Source: Pseudomonadota bacterium (GTDB lineage: Bacteria; Myxococcota_A; UBA9042; GCA-2863065). Taken from it: a stretch of DNA of 40,115 bases. The stretch is taken from the NCBI GenBank assembly GCA_947498315.1, contig CANMLD010000014.1, positions 1-40,115 of the forward strand. Direction: 5' to 3'. How positions within the stretch are numbered: the stretch's first letter is position 1; each line of letters begins with the position of its first letter. A program made the translations under genes and the position numbers. The notes under the pieces are model-generated. The model was not told where the DNA came from and did no database searches. It worked only from the letters and a program-made list of their open reading frames with translations. This document shows positions 26,711 through 34,457 of this stretch, in pieces.

Positions 26711-28096
26711 TCAGCCCTTCAAGGGGTTGACCTTGGCGTCGTCCTTCTCGATGACCTTTCCGAGGAAGGGGAGGCACAAGAGGCACAGGAGGCCGAGCCC
26801 AGCGTCGAGCATCATGGTCTTCGGGTAGCCCCAGCCCTCGACGGCGGAGCCCATCCAGCGTGCACTCATCGACGTCGCGAAGTTCGACAGCGCCATGTAG
26901 GCGGTGAACTGCGTGGCCGCGACCGCCTTGTTCGTGACGTCCATGAAGATGGCTGACTTCACGCCGTACGCGAAGCCCTGCGGGATGGCGAACACGAGGT
27001 TCAAGGTCCAATAGAACGCGAGCAGCGTCTCTGCGCCTACGCGAGACCCGATCTGCTCGGAGGCGAGTGGCAAGATCCACCCGTGGCCTTGCAGCTCGAG
27101 CGCCATGACCACGGTCAAGAGCGAGGTCGTGAGATAGCAGGCGAGGATGATCTTTCGCCGCCCGAGCACGTCCGACAGGCGCCCGCCGAGGATACAGGCG
27201 ACGCCCGAGAGCACGGTCCCGAACATGCCCATCATCGCGAGCTCGGAGTCCTTGAAGCCCAACTCGACGGCCAGAGAGTTCCCAGCGGCGAAGTTGAGGC
27301 TGAGAGCGCCTGCGGGGAGCAACGCGAAGAAGACGGCGACGAGGGCACCTCGTGATGACGTGAAGGAGCGCCAGGCGTCTTTCATGAACTGGAGGATCTC
27401 GCGTCCCGCGACCTTGATCGGGGGCTCGAGGCTCGGTGGCTTGGGGGGCGGCGTCGCTTCCTTGAGCGGCCAGGCGACGAGGATGTTCACGAGCAACAGG
27501 ACGACGATGACCATCGCGAAGCTGGCCTTGAGAGCCACGTCGTCGCTATAGAACTTCTTTAGATAGTCGGAGAGGAAGAGCGAGCCGGGGCCACCGATGG
27601 TTTGACCGAGGTAAGCAGCCCCGAACATGAGCCCGTTGGCGAGGCCGCGCTCTTTCTCGTCGAGGACCTCGCAGGCGAGCGCGTCGATGGCGACGTCCTG
27701 AGTGGCGCCGAAGACGTTGTGGGCGAGGATGAGCGCCGTGAAGAGGCCTAGCTCATCGACGAAATCGACTGGCATGGCCATGCCGAGCGTCGCGATCATG
27801 CCGAGCTGCATCGCGATGATCCACGCTCGACGGCGACCGAAGCGACGGGGCGCGATGACGTCGACGATGGGCCCAATGGCCCACTTCCACGCCCACGGCA
27901 GATAGAGCGCCGCGACGAAGGTCGAGATCTCGGCCGGCCCGAGGCCCATCCGCCGCATGTGCGTACCGATGGCCGTGGCCGTGAACCCGAGCGGGATCCC
28001 TTCGGTCAGATAGAGGCAGAAGAAGGCGGTAAGGCGCCCACGGGGGGTCGCCATGAGGTTTGGCATGGCCCTTTCATCGCCCATGGGCAGCGGCAT
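26711..28096 (-). CDS. MFS transporter, AmpG-like
   Basis: About 461 aa with 12-14 membrane helices. The opening FFCLYLTEGIPLGFTATAIG, followed by WKWAIGPIVDVIAPRRFGRRR (the MFS loop 2-3 motif), and VFGATQDVAIDALACEVL resemble AmpG-type permeases, which import muropeptides, and acetyl-CoA transporter relatives. The mid-region loop between helices 6 and 7 is Pro/Glu-rich. Substrate is not certain; muropeptide import would fit the murein enzymes elsewhere in the window. The open frame begins at 28162, but the ATG at 28096 (GGGGAG upstream) leaves a normal intergenic gap to the divergent gene; ATGs at 28066 and 28054 are other options. Confidence 0.82.
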   Translation of the reverse strand: MPLPMGDERAMPNLMATPRGRLTAFFCLYLTEGIPLGFTATAIGTHMRRMGLGPAEISTFVAALYLPWAWKWAIGPIVDVIAPRRFGRRRAWIIAMQLGMIATLGMAMPVDFVDELGLFTALILAHNVFGATQDVAIDALACEVLDEKERGLANGLMFGAAYLGQTIGGPGSLFLSDYLKKFYSDDVALKASFAMVIVVLLLVNILVAWPLKEATPPPKPPSLEPPIKVAGREILQFMKDAWRSFTSSRGALVAVFFALLPAGALSLNFAAGNSLAVELGFKDSELAMMGMFGTVLSGVACILGGRLSDVLGRRKIILACYLTTSLLTVVMALELQGHGWILPLASEQIGSRVGAETLLAFYWTLNLVFAIPQGFAYGVKSAIFMDVTNKAVAATQFTAYMALSNFATSMSARWMGSAVEGWGYPKTMMLDAGLGLLCLLCLPFLGKVIEKDDAKVNPLKG

Positions 28097-28175
28097 TGCA
28101 ACTTCAGTGCTCCCCGGGATTCCGCCACAGGGGAGTTTCTTCGCGGCGTAATCAAAGGCCACTTATCCTGGCGCC

Positions 28176-30923
28176 ATGACTACCTCGTCCTCAGCGTCTC
28201 CTCCCGGCCCTTCTGCATCGGGTCCCGTCGCCTACTCGCGGGCGCGCCCTGCCAACGCCGTCGGCATCGCGCTCGTCGCCGCGAGCGTGTTGGCCTATCA
28301 GATCGTCCTGATGCGGACCTTCGCCATCGAGAGCTACGCCTCGTTCGGGTCGATGGTCATCTCCATCGCGCTCCTCGGGTTCGGACTCTCTGGCACGCTC
28401 CTCACCGTGTTCCGCGACGCGATCCTCAAGCGGCGCGACGCGGTGCTCTTCTGGACGGCGCTGCTCTCGGTGCCGCTGATGGTCGCCTCGCACTTCGTCC
28501 AGCAGTCGGTGCCCTTCGTGCCCGGCAAGATGATCGCGGAACCCGATCACGTGTACTGGCTCCTCGTTTACTACGCGTCGGCGCTCGTCCCGATGTTCGT
28601 TCAGTCGATGTTCATTGGCGTGACATTGGTTGGGTACAACCAGGACGTCCACAAGCTCTACTTCGCCGACCTGGCCGCTTCGGGCGTCGGTGCCTTCGCG
28701 GTGCTGGGCCTGTTCTACCTCGTCCACCCGAAGTTCTTGCTCCTCATCCCGCTCGTGCCCGTCGCGGTCGCCGCGATCGTCATCGCGCTGAAGCGCTGGG
28801 AGCAAGCCCTCGCGACCCTAGTGCTGGCGGGCGGGGTGGGGATGGTGCTGGGCTACGGCAACATCGAGTTCAATGAATACAAAGGGATCCTCGCGACTCT
28901 TCGTACAGCCGAGATCAGCAACGCCCGCGTCATCGACGAGCGCTTCGGCCCTCACGGCTACATTCAGCTCGTCGCGTCGACCTCCGAGCGCACCGCCCCG
29001 GGCCTGTCGGCAGGCACGCCCATGGGGATCTCGCCCCCGGAACAGCACGCCGTCTTCGTCGACGGCGAGAAGGTCGGCTCGCTGGCCCGCGCCCTCGACA
29101 AGAAGACCGGCGCCTACCTCGACTGGCTCATCTCCGACCTGCCCTACGAACTGCTCGGCTACGGCAAGGACGTGCTCGCGCTACAGGTCGCCGGCGGCGA
29201 GGCGATGGCCGAGGCTGCACACCACGACGCCGTGCGCATCGTGGGCGTGACGTCGAACCCACAGTTCAAGGGCCTCCTCGAGACCCATGCCGACTACACG
29301 GGGCGCCTCCTCGAACGGCCAGGCCTCGAGCTGATCATCGGCGACGGCCGGGCCGTTGCCCGCCAACAAGGCCCCGTCTTCGACCTCGTAATGCTCCGAG
29401 ATCTCGACGCCTCAGGCTTATCGGCGACCTCCACACCCGGCCTCTCCGAGACCTACCCGCTCACGGTGGAAGCCTTCGAGAGCTATCTCAGTGCCTTGAA
29501 GCCGGGCGGGCTCGTGGCCGTCACGATGCGGCTTTCGGTACCACCCTACAACGGCATCCGCCTCATCCCGACCGCCGCCGCCGCCCTCCGCGCGGCGGGC
29601 CACACCGATGTGTCGGACAAGTTCGTCTTCATCCGCGACACCTTCCTCGGCCTCTGCTTGATGAAGCCAGATGGCTTCTCTGAGGCGGACCGGGCCGCCA
29701 TTCGCGCCTGGTCGAACAAACGAAGCTTCGACATCAGCTACATGGCAGGCCTGAGGCCAGAAGAGATCAATCAGTACACGATGTTGCCTGAGGAGACGTA
29801 CGCCAGTATCGCCATGGCCGTCGTCGCAGGAGGCGAGGCCGAGAAGACCGCGTTGGCCGTCTACATGTTCGACATCTCGGCCACCACCGACGACCGACCC
29901 TACTTCCCCGATGTCGTCCGGATGAAGACCGCCCGCATGCTCCGTGACTATCAAGAGCGCTCGATGGCCGCCCTCGACGCCGAGACCGCGGCCGCGCAGG
30001 TGCCCTCTGGCGATCCCGAGGTCCCCTCCGGCGATCCCGAGGTCCCCTCGGGCGATCCCGAGGTCCTGTCCGGCGATCCCGAGGTCCTGTCCGGCGATCC
30101 CGAGGTGCCCTCCGGCGATCCGGCCAGTCAGGAGGCCCCCGCCGCGTCAGACGGAGCCCCGACCGCGATGGCCGCCGCCCAAGCCGCCGAAGAAGCCGAG
30201 ACTGGCTTCGTCGCCGCGCTGAAACAGCTCCCGGTCGAGCTCTGGAGCGCCTACCTGCAGTGGGTCACACTCGGCCAGGCGCTCATCGCAGGTGCCCTCA
30301 TCATCCTCATCCCGATGATCGGGGCGCGCCGGGGCATCCGTGGGGTGCCGGGCAAGGCGAAGACCTTCGTCTACTTCGCGTGTCTCGGCCTCGGCTTCAT
30401 GCTGGCCGAGATGGTGCTGATGCGAAAGCTCGGGCTCTTCCTCGCGAGCCCCATCTTCGCGACCACCGTGGTGCTGGCGGCCATCCTGCTCTTCTCGGGT
30501 ATCGGCAGCGGGTATTCGGCCCGCTTCAAGAGCCCGGGTCAGGCCATCCGCTTCGCATCCTTGTTGGTCATCGTGACGCTCGCGCTCGACATCCTGCTGC
30601 TCGACTTCCTCATCCGCGCGGCGCTCGGCCTCCCGACGGCGGTCCGCATCGCCATCGCCGTCATCGTCATCGCGCCGACCGCGTTCGGCCTCGGCTTCTT
30701 CTTCCCAACCGCGCTCGAGACGCTTGGCGCCGATCCGGCCCGGTCAGCGCTCGTCCCCTGGAGCTGGGCCATCAACGGCGCGACCAGCGTCGTCGCGGCG
30801 GTGCTCGCCGAGATCCTCAGCGTTCACTTAGGCTTCCGCATCGTGCTCGGGATCGCCATCGCGCTCTACGCGCTCGCTTGGGTGGCGTTCCCAGGCCGCC
30901 GAGATGCGGCGCCTTCAGCGTGA
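28176..30923 (+). CDS. Large membrane protein with spermidine-synthase-like domain
   Basis: A 915-aa protein. Residues about 25-230 form six to seven membrane helices. A soluble segment of about 230-600 resembles the class I methyltransferase-fold of spermidine synthases (LIIGDGRAV, LVMLRDLDAS, LKPGGLVAVTMR). A Pro/Ala/Glu linker carries six repeats of EVPSGDP, and the C-terminal 230 residues hold seven more helices. Proteins with this membrane/SpeE-like layout are common in delta-proteobacteria, but their reaction is not established. Some usual polyamine-synthase motifs are diverged, so polyamine synthesis is not assured. It starts 79 bases from the divergent MFS gene. Confidence 0.75.
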   Translation: MTTSSSASPPGPSASGPVAYSRARPANAVGIALVAASVLAYQIVLMRTFAIESYASFGSMVISIALLGFGLSGTLLTVFRDAILKRRDAVLFWTALLSVPLMVASHFVQQSVPFVPGKMIAEPDHVYWLLVYYASALVPMFVQSMFIGVTLVGYNQDVHKLYFADLAASGVGAFAVLGLFYLVHPKFLLLIPLVPVAVAAIVIALKRWEQALATLVLAGGVGMVLGYGNIEFNEYKGILATLRTAEISNARVIDERFGPHGYIQLVASTSERTAPGLSAGTPMGISPPEQHAVFVDGEKVGSLARALDKKTGAYLDWLISDLPYELLGYGKDVLALQVAGGEAMAEAAHHDAVRIVGVTSNPQFKGLLETHADYTGRLLERPGLELIIGDGRAVARQQGPVFDLVMLRDLDASGLSATSTPGLSETYPLTVEAFESYLSALKPGGLVAVTMRLSVPPYNGIRLIPTAAAALRAAGHTDVSDKFVFIRDTFLGLCLMKPDGFSEADRAAIRAWSNKRSFDISYMAGLRPEEINQYTMLPEETYASIAMAVVAGGEAEKTALAVYMFDISATTDDRPYFPDVVRMKTARMLRDYQERSMAALDAETAAAQVPSGDPEVPSGDPEVPSGDPEVLSGDPEVLSGDPEVPSGDPASQEAPAASDGAPTAMAAAQAAEEAETGFVAALKQLPVELWSAYLQWVTLGQALIAGALIILIPMIGARRGIRGVPGKAKTFVYFACLGLGFMLAEMVLMRKLGLFLASPIFATTVVLAAILLFSGIGSGYSARFKSPGQAIRFASLLVIVTLALDILLLDFLIRAALGLPTAVRIAIAVIVIAPTAFGLGFFFPTALETLGADPARSALVPWSWAINGATSVVAAVLAEILSVHLGFRIVLGIAIALYALAWVAFPGRRDAAPSA
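29997..30122 (+). repeat. In-frame 21-bp repeats coding EVPSGDP
   Basis: Six units of 21 bp within the coding sequence give (Q/E)V(P/L)SGDP. Units 4 and 5 share the CCC-to-CTG change, so they arose by local duplication. They lie in the linker before the second membrane domain, where length change would be tolerated. Confidence 0.9.
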
Positions 30924-30938
30924 TCGTCTCGCAGAGGT

Positions 30939-30956
30939 GCGGGGGGCGTCCCCCGC
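30939..30956. terminator. GC hairpin terminator resembling the repeat-element module
   Basis: GCGGGGG, loop GCGT, then CCCCCGC: a 7-bp stem 15 bases after the stop of the membrane protein. It is followed by CCGCAAGCGCA, the same tail that follows the hairpins in repeat copies 1 and 2. It may be a stand-alone copy of that module used as a terminator. Confidence 0.5.
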
Positions 30957-30970
30957 CCGCAAGCGCAGCC

Positions 30971-31107
30971 TCAGCCACATTCCCCGTCGTCCGACACTTC
31001 GAGCGTGAGCTGAAAGTGGACAGGCGCGTTGAGTGAGTTCGAGACGAGGCAGTTCTTCTGGGCCTTCTCGCGAACGCCGAGCTGCTCCCGTCGTAGCAGC
31101 CCGCAGT
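30971..31107 (-). pseudogene. C-terminal remnant of an OsmC-like protein
   Basis: On the minus strand about 45 residues (EKAQKNCLVSNSL, then PVHFQLTLEV and a stop at 30971) match the C-terminal helix and strand of OsmC/Ohr-family proteins, including the conserved Cys of the peroxidatic pair region. The upstream part of the gene is missing: the frame loses coding character at the stop codon of the neighbouring gene at 31108. It is probably a decayed fragment. Confidence 0.42.
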
Positions 31108-32454
31108 TCAGTCCGCGGAAGCAGCGCCAACGCGTTCGCGGCGCTTGATACGCCACCACCTGAGCCCAAAGAGCAGCAGGCCAGCCTGCCACTCCAGCAG
31201 CAAGTGCGGCGTTCCGGGCGCGCGGACACCACACCCACTCGTCGAGGCCCCCTGCGCGGCAGGTGCCACGTCCGCCCCAACGGCGACGTCGAAGTCCACG
31301 CCCTCGGCGGTGGGGGCCTGCCACTCGGCCGGGTGCATGAGCGAATGCGGAAGGCCACTGTCGATGGCGACATCCGTCCAGGCGGTTTGGCAATGGACGC
31401 GGTCGCTGTCGTCCATGCCCTCGATGCTGGGTGGGCGCAACTCCGTCACGCTGACGCGCACGTCGCCGAGGCCAGTCGCGGGATCGTAGCGGTGGAGCTC
31501 CGAGATGACGCAGACGAGAAGGCCCACGCCGGGCTCCTCGAAGAGGCAGGAGAGGCGCGGGGTCTCGGCCATTGGGCTGGCACCGGTATCGCCCAAGCGG
31601 TTCATCTGCCCGTTTACGATGACGTAACGCTGCCCCTGCCAGCGCACGGGCCCGAAGATGGGGTCGCCCGAGGTGAGGACGGGATTCAATGTCGTCTCGA
31701 GGGGTTCCGTACGCCCCGCCCCATTGACGGACAGGTCGAGGCGGTCGAGGCGAAAGCCGTCGGGCGTCGCGCCGCGTAGCCAAAGCTCCGCCGGCAGCTC
31801 GCCGCTCGCCGGCAGCCAGACGAGCGTGGGGCTGCCCTTAAAGAGCGCTGTGAGGAGCGGTGAAACCGTCCAGGTGGAGCCGCTGTCGTCCTTCGCGACG
31901 CGGTGGACAGTCAAGACGCCCTGGTCCTCCACCGCGACGAGCACACGCCCCGGACCCTCGATGACGATGGAGTCCCCTGGGGGATCGAGGCGCGCTATCT
32001 CGGTGGGCTCGCCCGGCGCGATGGCCATGACGGCGCCGTCCGGGGTCAGGCCGACGACCTGCTCGCCATCCCACGCGATCGCGCGCCCACGTGGCTGACT
32101 GAAGGCCGTCGGCACGGGCGAGAGCGTCACGTCACCCGCGTCAGACACCTGAGACAGGCCGCGAAGGCCGGCGACCCAGACGTCGTCGCCAGAGGCGCCC
32201 ATGAGCGGGGTGTCCGGTCCACCCCACGTGATTGGACAGATGAAGCGGTAACCGTCCTCCACGGGGTATGCCAGCCCCCGCGACGTACGGACCAGCCCCG
32301 GCGTGCCGCCCGGTGTCCACGTCAGAACGCCCGTCACGGCCATGGCCGCGCCGTGTGCGTGCGCCTCCGCGGTGAAGACGGCTGCGCTCGCAACGACCGA
32401 GCCGAGTGTGAGGAGCAGGGTTCTGCAGGCCGGCCTCGACGTCAGGGGAGACAT
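31108..32454 (-). CDS. Exported protein with MYXO-CTERM-like tail
   Basis: A 448-aa protein with a signal peptide ending near EAHA. The body is beta-rich with repeating motifs resembling propeller blades (DDVWVAGLRGLSQVSDAGD), so a beta-propeller is possible but not certain. The C-terminus has SGCGVRAPGT, a hydrophobic helix and RWWRIKRRER at about 31108-31239, the MYXO-CTERM pattern. It overlaps the upstream lysyl oxidase gene by 13 bases, so the two are translated together and may work on the cell surface together. The start ATG at 32454 has no strong ribosome site, consistent with coupling. Confidence 0.75.
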   Translation of the reverse strand: MSPLTSRPACRTLLLTLGSVVASAAVFTAEAHAHGAAMAVTGVLTWTPGGTPGLVRTSRGLAYPVEDGYRFICPITWGGPDTPLMGASGDDVWVAGLRGLSQVSDAGDVTLSPVPTAFSQPRGRAIAWDGEQVVGLTPDGAVMAIAPGEPTEIARLDPPGDSIVIEGPGRVLVAVEDQGVLTVHRVAKDDSGSTWTVSPLLTALFKGSPTLVWLPASGELPAELWLRGATPDGFRLDRLDLSVNGAGRTEPLETTLNPVLTSGDPIFGPVRWQGQRYVIVNGQMNRLGDTGASPMAETPRLSCLFEEPGVGLLVCVISELHRYDPATGLGDVRVSVTELRPPSIEGMDDSDRVHCQTAWTDVAIDSGLPHSLMHPAEWQAPTAEGVDFDVAVGADVAPAAQGASTSGCGVRAPGTPHLLLEWQAGLLLFGLRWWRIKRRERVGAASAD

Positions 32455-34409
32455 TCGACGTTGGCCGAATCGCCTTCGATCATGGGCGCCACGTAGACAC
32501 CGACGCTACCGCCAACCTCTCCGCCTGGGACGTCGCGCGCCGCCGGGCAGGTGAAGGTCACTTGGAGGCTCGACCCATCGGCCGTGGCCGTCGTCAGCGC
32601 GTCTCGGAACGTGCAGGGGATCGCGCCGAGCTTGCTGCTCGATTCACAGACGCGCACGGCAACGGGCGCGGAGGGCGTGCCGCCGTCGCACTTGAGCGTC
32701 GTCTGCTCGCCCGGTGTGCATGCGACCGGTGCGTCGGGCGCCTTGAAGCCGCAGTTGCGAGTCGGGCCGAGCTGACCGCGGGTGCACGGCTCGGTCACGA
32801 GGCCGCCGGTACCCTTGGGGAGCGTGACGTCGGCGGTCGCGATGTTGTTGTCGGCGAAACCGTCTCGTTCGTTACACGCGATGCGGCTCTCGATCTCGCC
32901 TGCTTCGTTCTTGAACTCCGTGATCTCGTAGGTCATCTCGCCCGCCTCGCTGAGGATCGGGGTGCCTTCGCACAAGAACTCGTCGGGGTTCACGTGGAAG
33001 GTGAGCGACGAGTCGTGGGGTGCGGCCTTGGTGTCGATCGGCGTCACGTCGACCCACTGACAGTCGAGGCCGGCGATGTAGTCGTCACCCCAGCCGGCGG
33101 CCGTGCCCTGAAATGAACAGGTGTAGGGGTGCGTGAAGGGCGTGTCTTCGTTGTTGAAGTAGCGCCAGGTGCTCTCGAGGCAGAACGCGCGCTTGCTGCC
33201 GAGCTGGTCTTCGCCTTCGCCGAAGGTGAAGTTGCCGTAGTGGTTGAAGTGCATGTGGCCGTGGCACTCGCTGGGGCTGACGAGTCGGTTCTCAACCGGG
33301 CCGCTGCCTGCGCTCACATCGCCAATAGCCGAGTCGAGGGCGCCGAGGTTCTGCACGGTGGCCGTGAACATGAGGAGCCGTCGCCAGCCTGCGCCGCCGA
33401 CACAACCCTCGCTGATCGCACAGGAATCCGCCGGGAAGTATCGATAGACGATGCGGTTGTCGGCGACGCCTTCCGGCATGGCGCGAAGCTCGGAGAGTCC
33501 GGGGAGCTGAGAGCCGACGCGGACGCTGTCGGCCACGGTCTGATCCCACGGGAGACGATCGAAGCGCACGATCGTCTCCACCGCGCCAATGTGCTCCTTC
33601 AGCGCGTCGGGGCAAGAGAGGTCGGGGATCGGATAGCTCAAGTGGCAGCCGTCGTTCTCGACCGTGACTCCGCCTTCGCAGAGGTCGTCGTAGAAGAGAC
33701 GCGCGTTCTCGGTGTCGACGCTGTTGGGCGGGAAGTCGGATTCGTTCATACACGCGTAGCCGGTGCGCTCGAGGATGTGCTCTGGGTCGACCGGGAGTAC
33801 GAAGCTCTCCTCGACTGACGTGCCTGCCGCTGTGAGGCGAGCGTCAGCGCGGGTGGCATCGGCGGCGGGGCCGAGCAGTGTGCTGGCAAACTCGTAGTCA
33901 ACAGCGTAAACCGAGTGACCATCGATCGTTCGCAGTTCGGGCTTGCCCTTGAACGTGATCTTCCAGATTTCGACTGGCGGGAGCGGGAGGATGCCTTTGC
34001 CCTCCTCCGGTTCGAAGTAGAGGTTGCGAAAGACGAGGCGATAGCCCGTGGCCTCGATCTGCCGCCGCGCACGCTCTTCCCAGAACGCGTCAGGCTTCGT
34101 CTCGAGCTGAGCGATGGCCCGAGTGCGCGCTTCGCCCTCGAGCTCGTCGAGGAGGACGCCCACGGTGGAGGACATGGTGAGCCCGAGCAGCGCGCCGGGA
34201 TCTCCTGGCGTGTCAGCCGTGTCCGAGCCGGCGGTGTCGGAGTCCGTAGAGTCGGTCCCGCCAGTGTCGCCGTTGCCCGCGTCGTCCAAGGCCACGTCGC
34301 CGGTGGGGGTGGCGGTCGCATCGTCGTCCGAGCAAGCCGCAGCGCCGAGGAGGAGGCCAGCGCTCAGCGCGAGGCCCTTGGCAGAGAGGGAAAAGCGTCG
34401 ATTCGTCAT
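32442..34409 (-). CDS. Lysyl-oxidase-family lipoprotein
   Basis: A 655-aa protein with a lipoprotein signal (AGLLLGAAAC) and a Thr/Asp-rich linker. The C-terminal half carries the copper site CHGHMH (H383, H385, H387), matching the CHxHxH of animal lysyl oxidases. It is followed by GSKRAFCLE with K406 and by GWGDDYIAGLDCQWVDVT with Y444. In human LOX the equivalent Lys320 and Tyr355 cross-link to the lysine tyrosylquinone cofactor. Thus ligands and cofactor precursors are all kept, so oxidation of primary amines outside the cell is likely. The N-terminal 350 residues are unassigned. I use the ATG at 34409 because it opens the signal peptide; the frame runs on to 34451. Confidence 0.85.
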   Translation of the reverse strand: MTNRRFSLSAKGLALSAGLLLGAAACSDDDATATPTGDVALDDAGNGDTGGTDSTDSDTAGSDTADTPGDPGALLGLTMSSTVGVLLDELEGEARTRAIAQLETKPDAFWEERARRQIEATGYRLVFRNLYFEPEEGKGILPLPPVEIWKITFKGKPELRTIDGHSVYAVDYEFASTLLGPAADATRADARLTAAGTSVEESFVLPVDPEHILERTGYACMNESDFPPNSVDTENARLFYDDLCEGGVTVENDGCHLSYPIPDLSCPDALKEHIGAVETIVRFDRLPWDQTVADSVRVGSQLPGLSELRAMPEGVADNRIVYRYFPADSCAISEGCVGGAGWRRLLMFTATVQNLGALDSAIGDVSAGSGPVENRLVSPSECHGHMHFNHYGNFTFGEGEDQLGSKRAFCLESTWRYFNNEDTPFTHPYTCSFQGTAAGWGDDYIAGLDCQWVDVTPIDTKAAPHDSSLTFHVNPDEFLCEGTPILSEAGEMTYEITEFKNEAGEIESRIACNERDGFADNNIATADVTLPKGTGGLVTEPCTRGQLGPTRNCGFKAPDAPVACTPGEQTTLKCDGGTPSAPVAVRVCESSSKLGAIPCTFRDALTTATADGSSLQVTFTCPAARDVPGGEVGGSVGVYVAPMIEGDSANVECLP

Positions 34410-34457
34410 GAACTGGTATCTATTGCGAGATAGACCGGAGATCAAGTTCAAAAGCGG

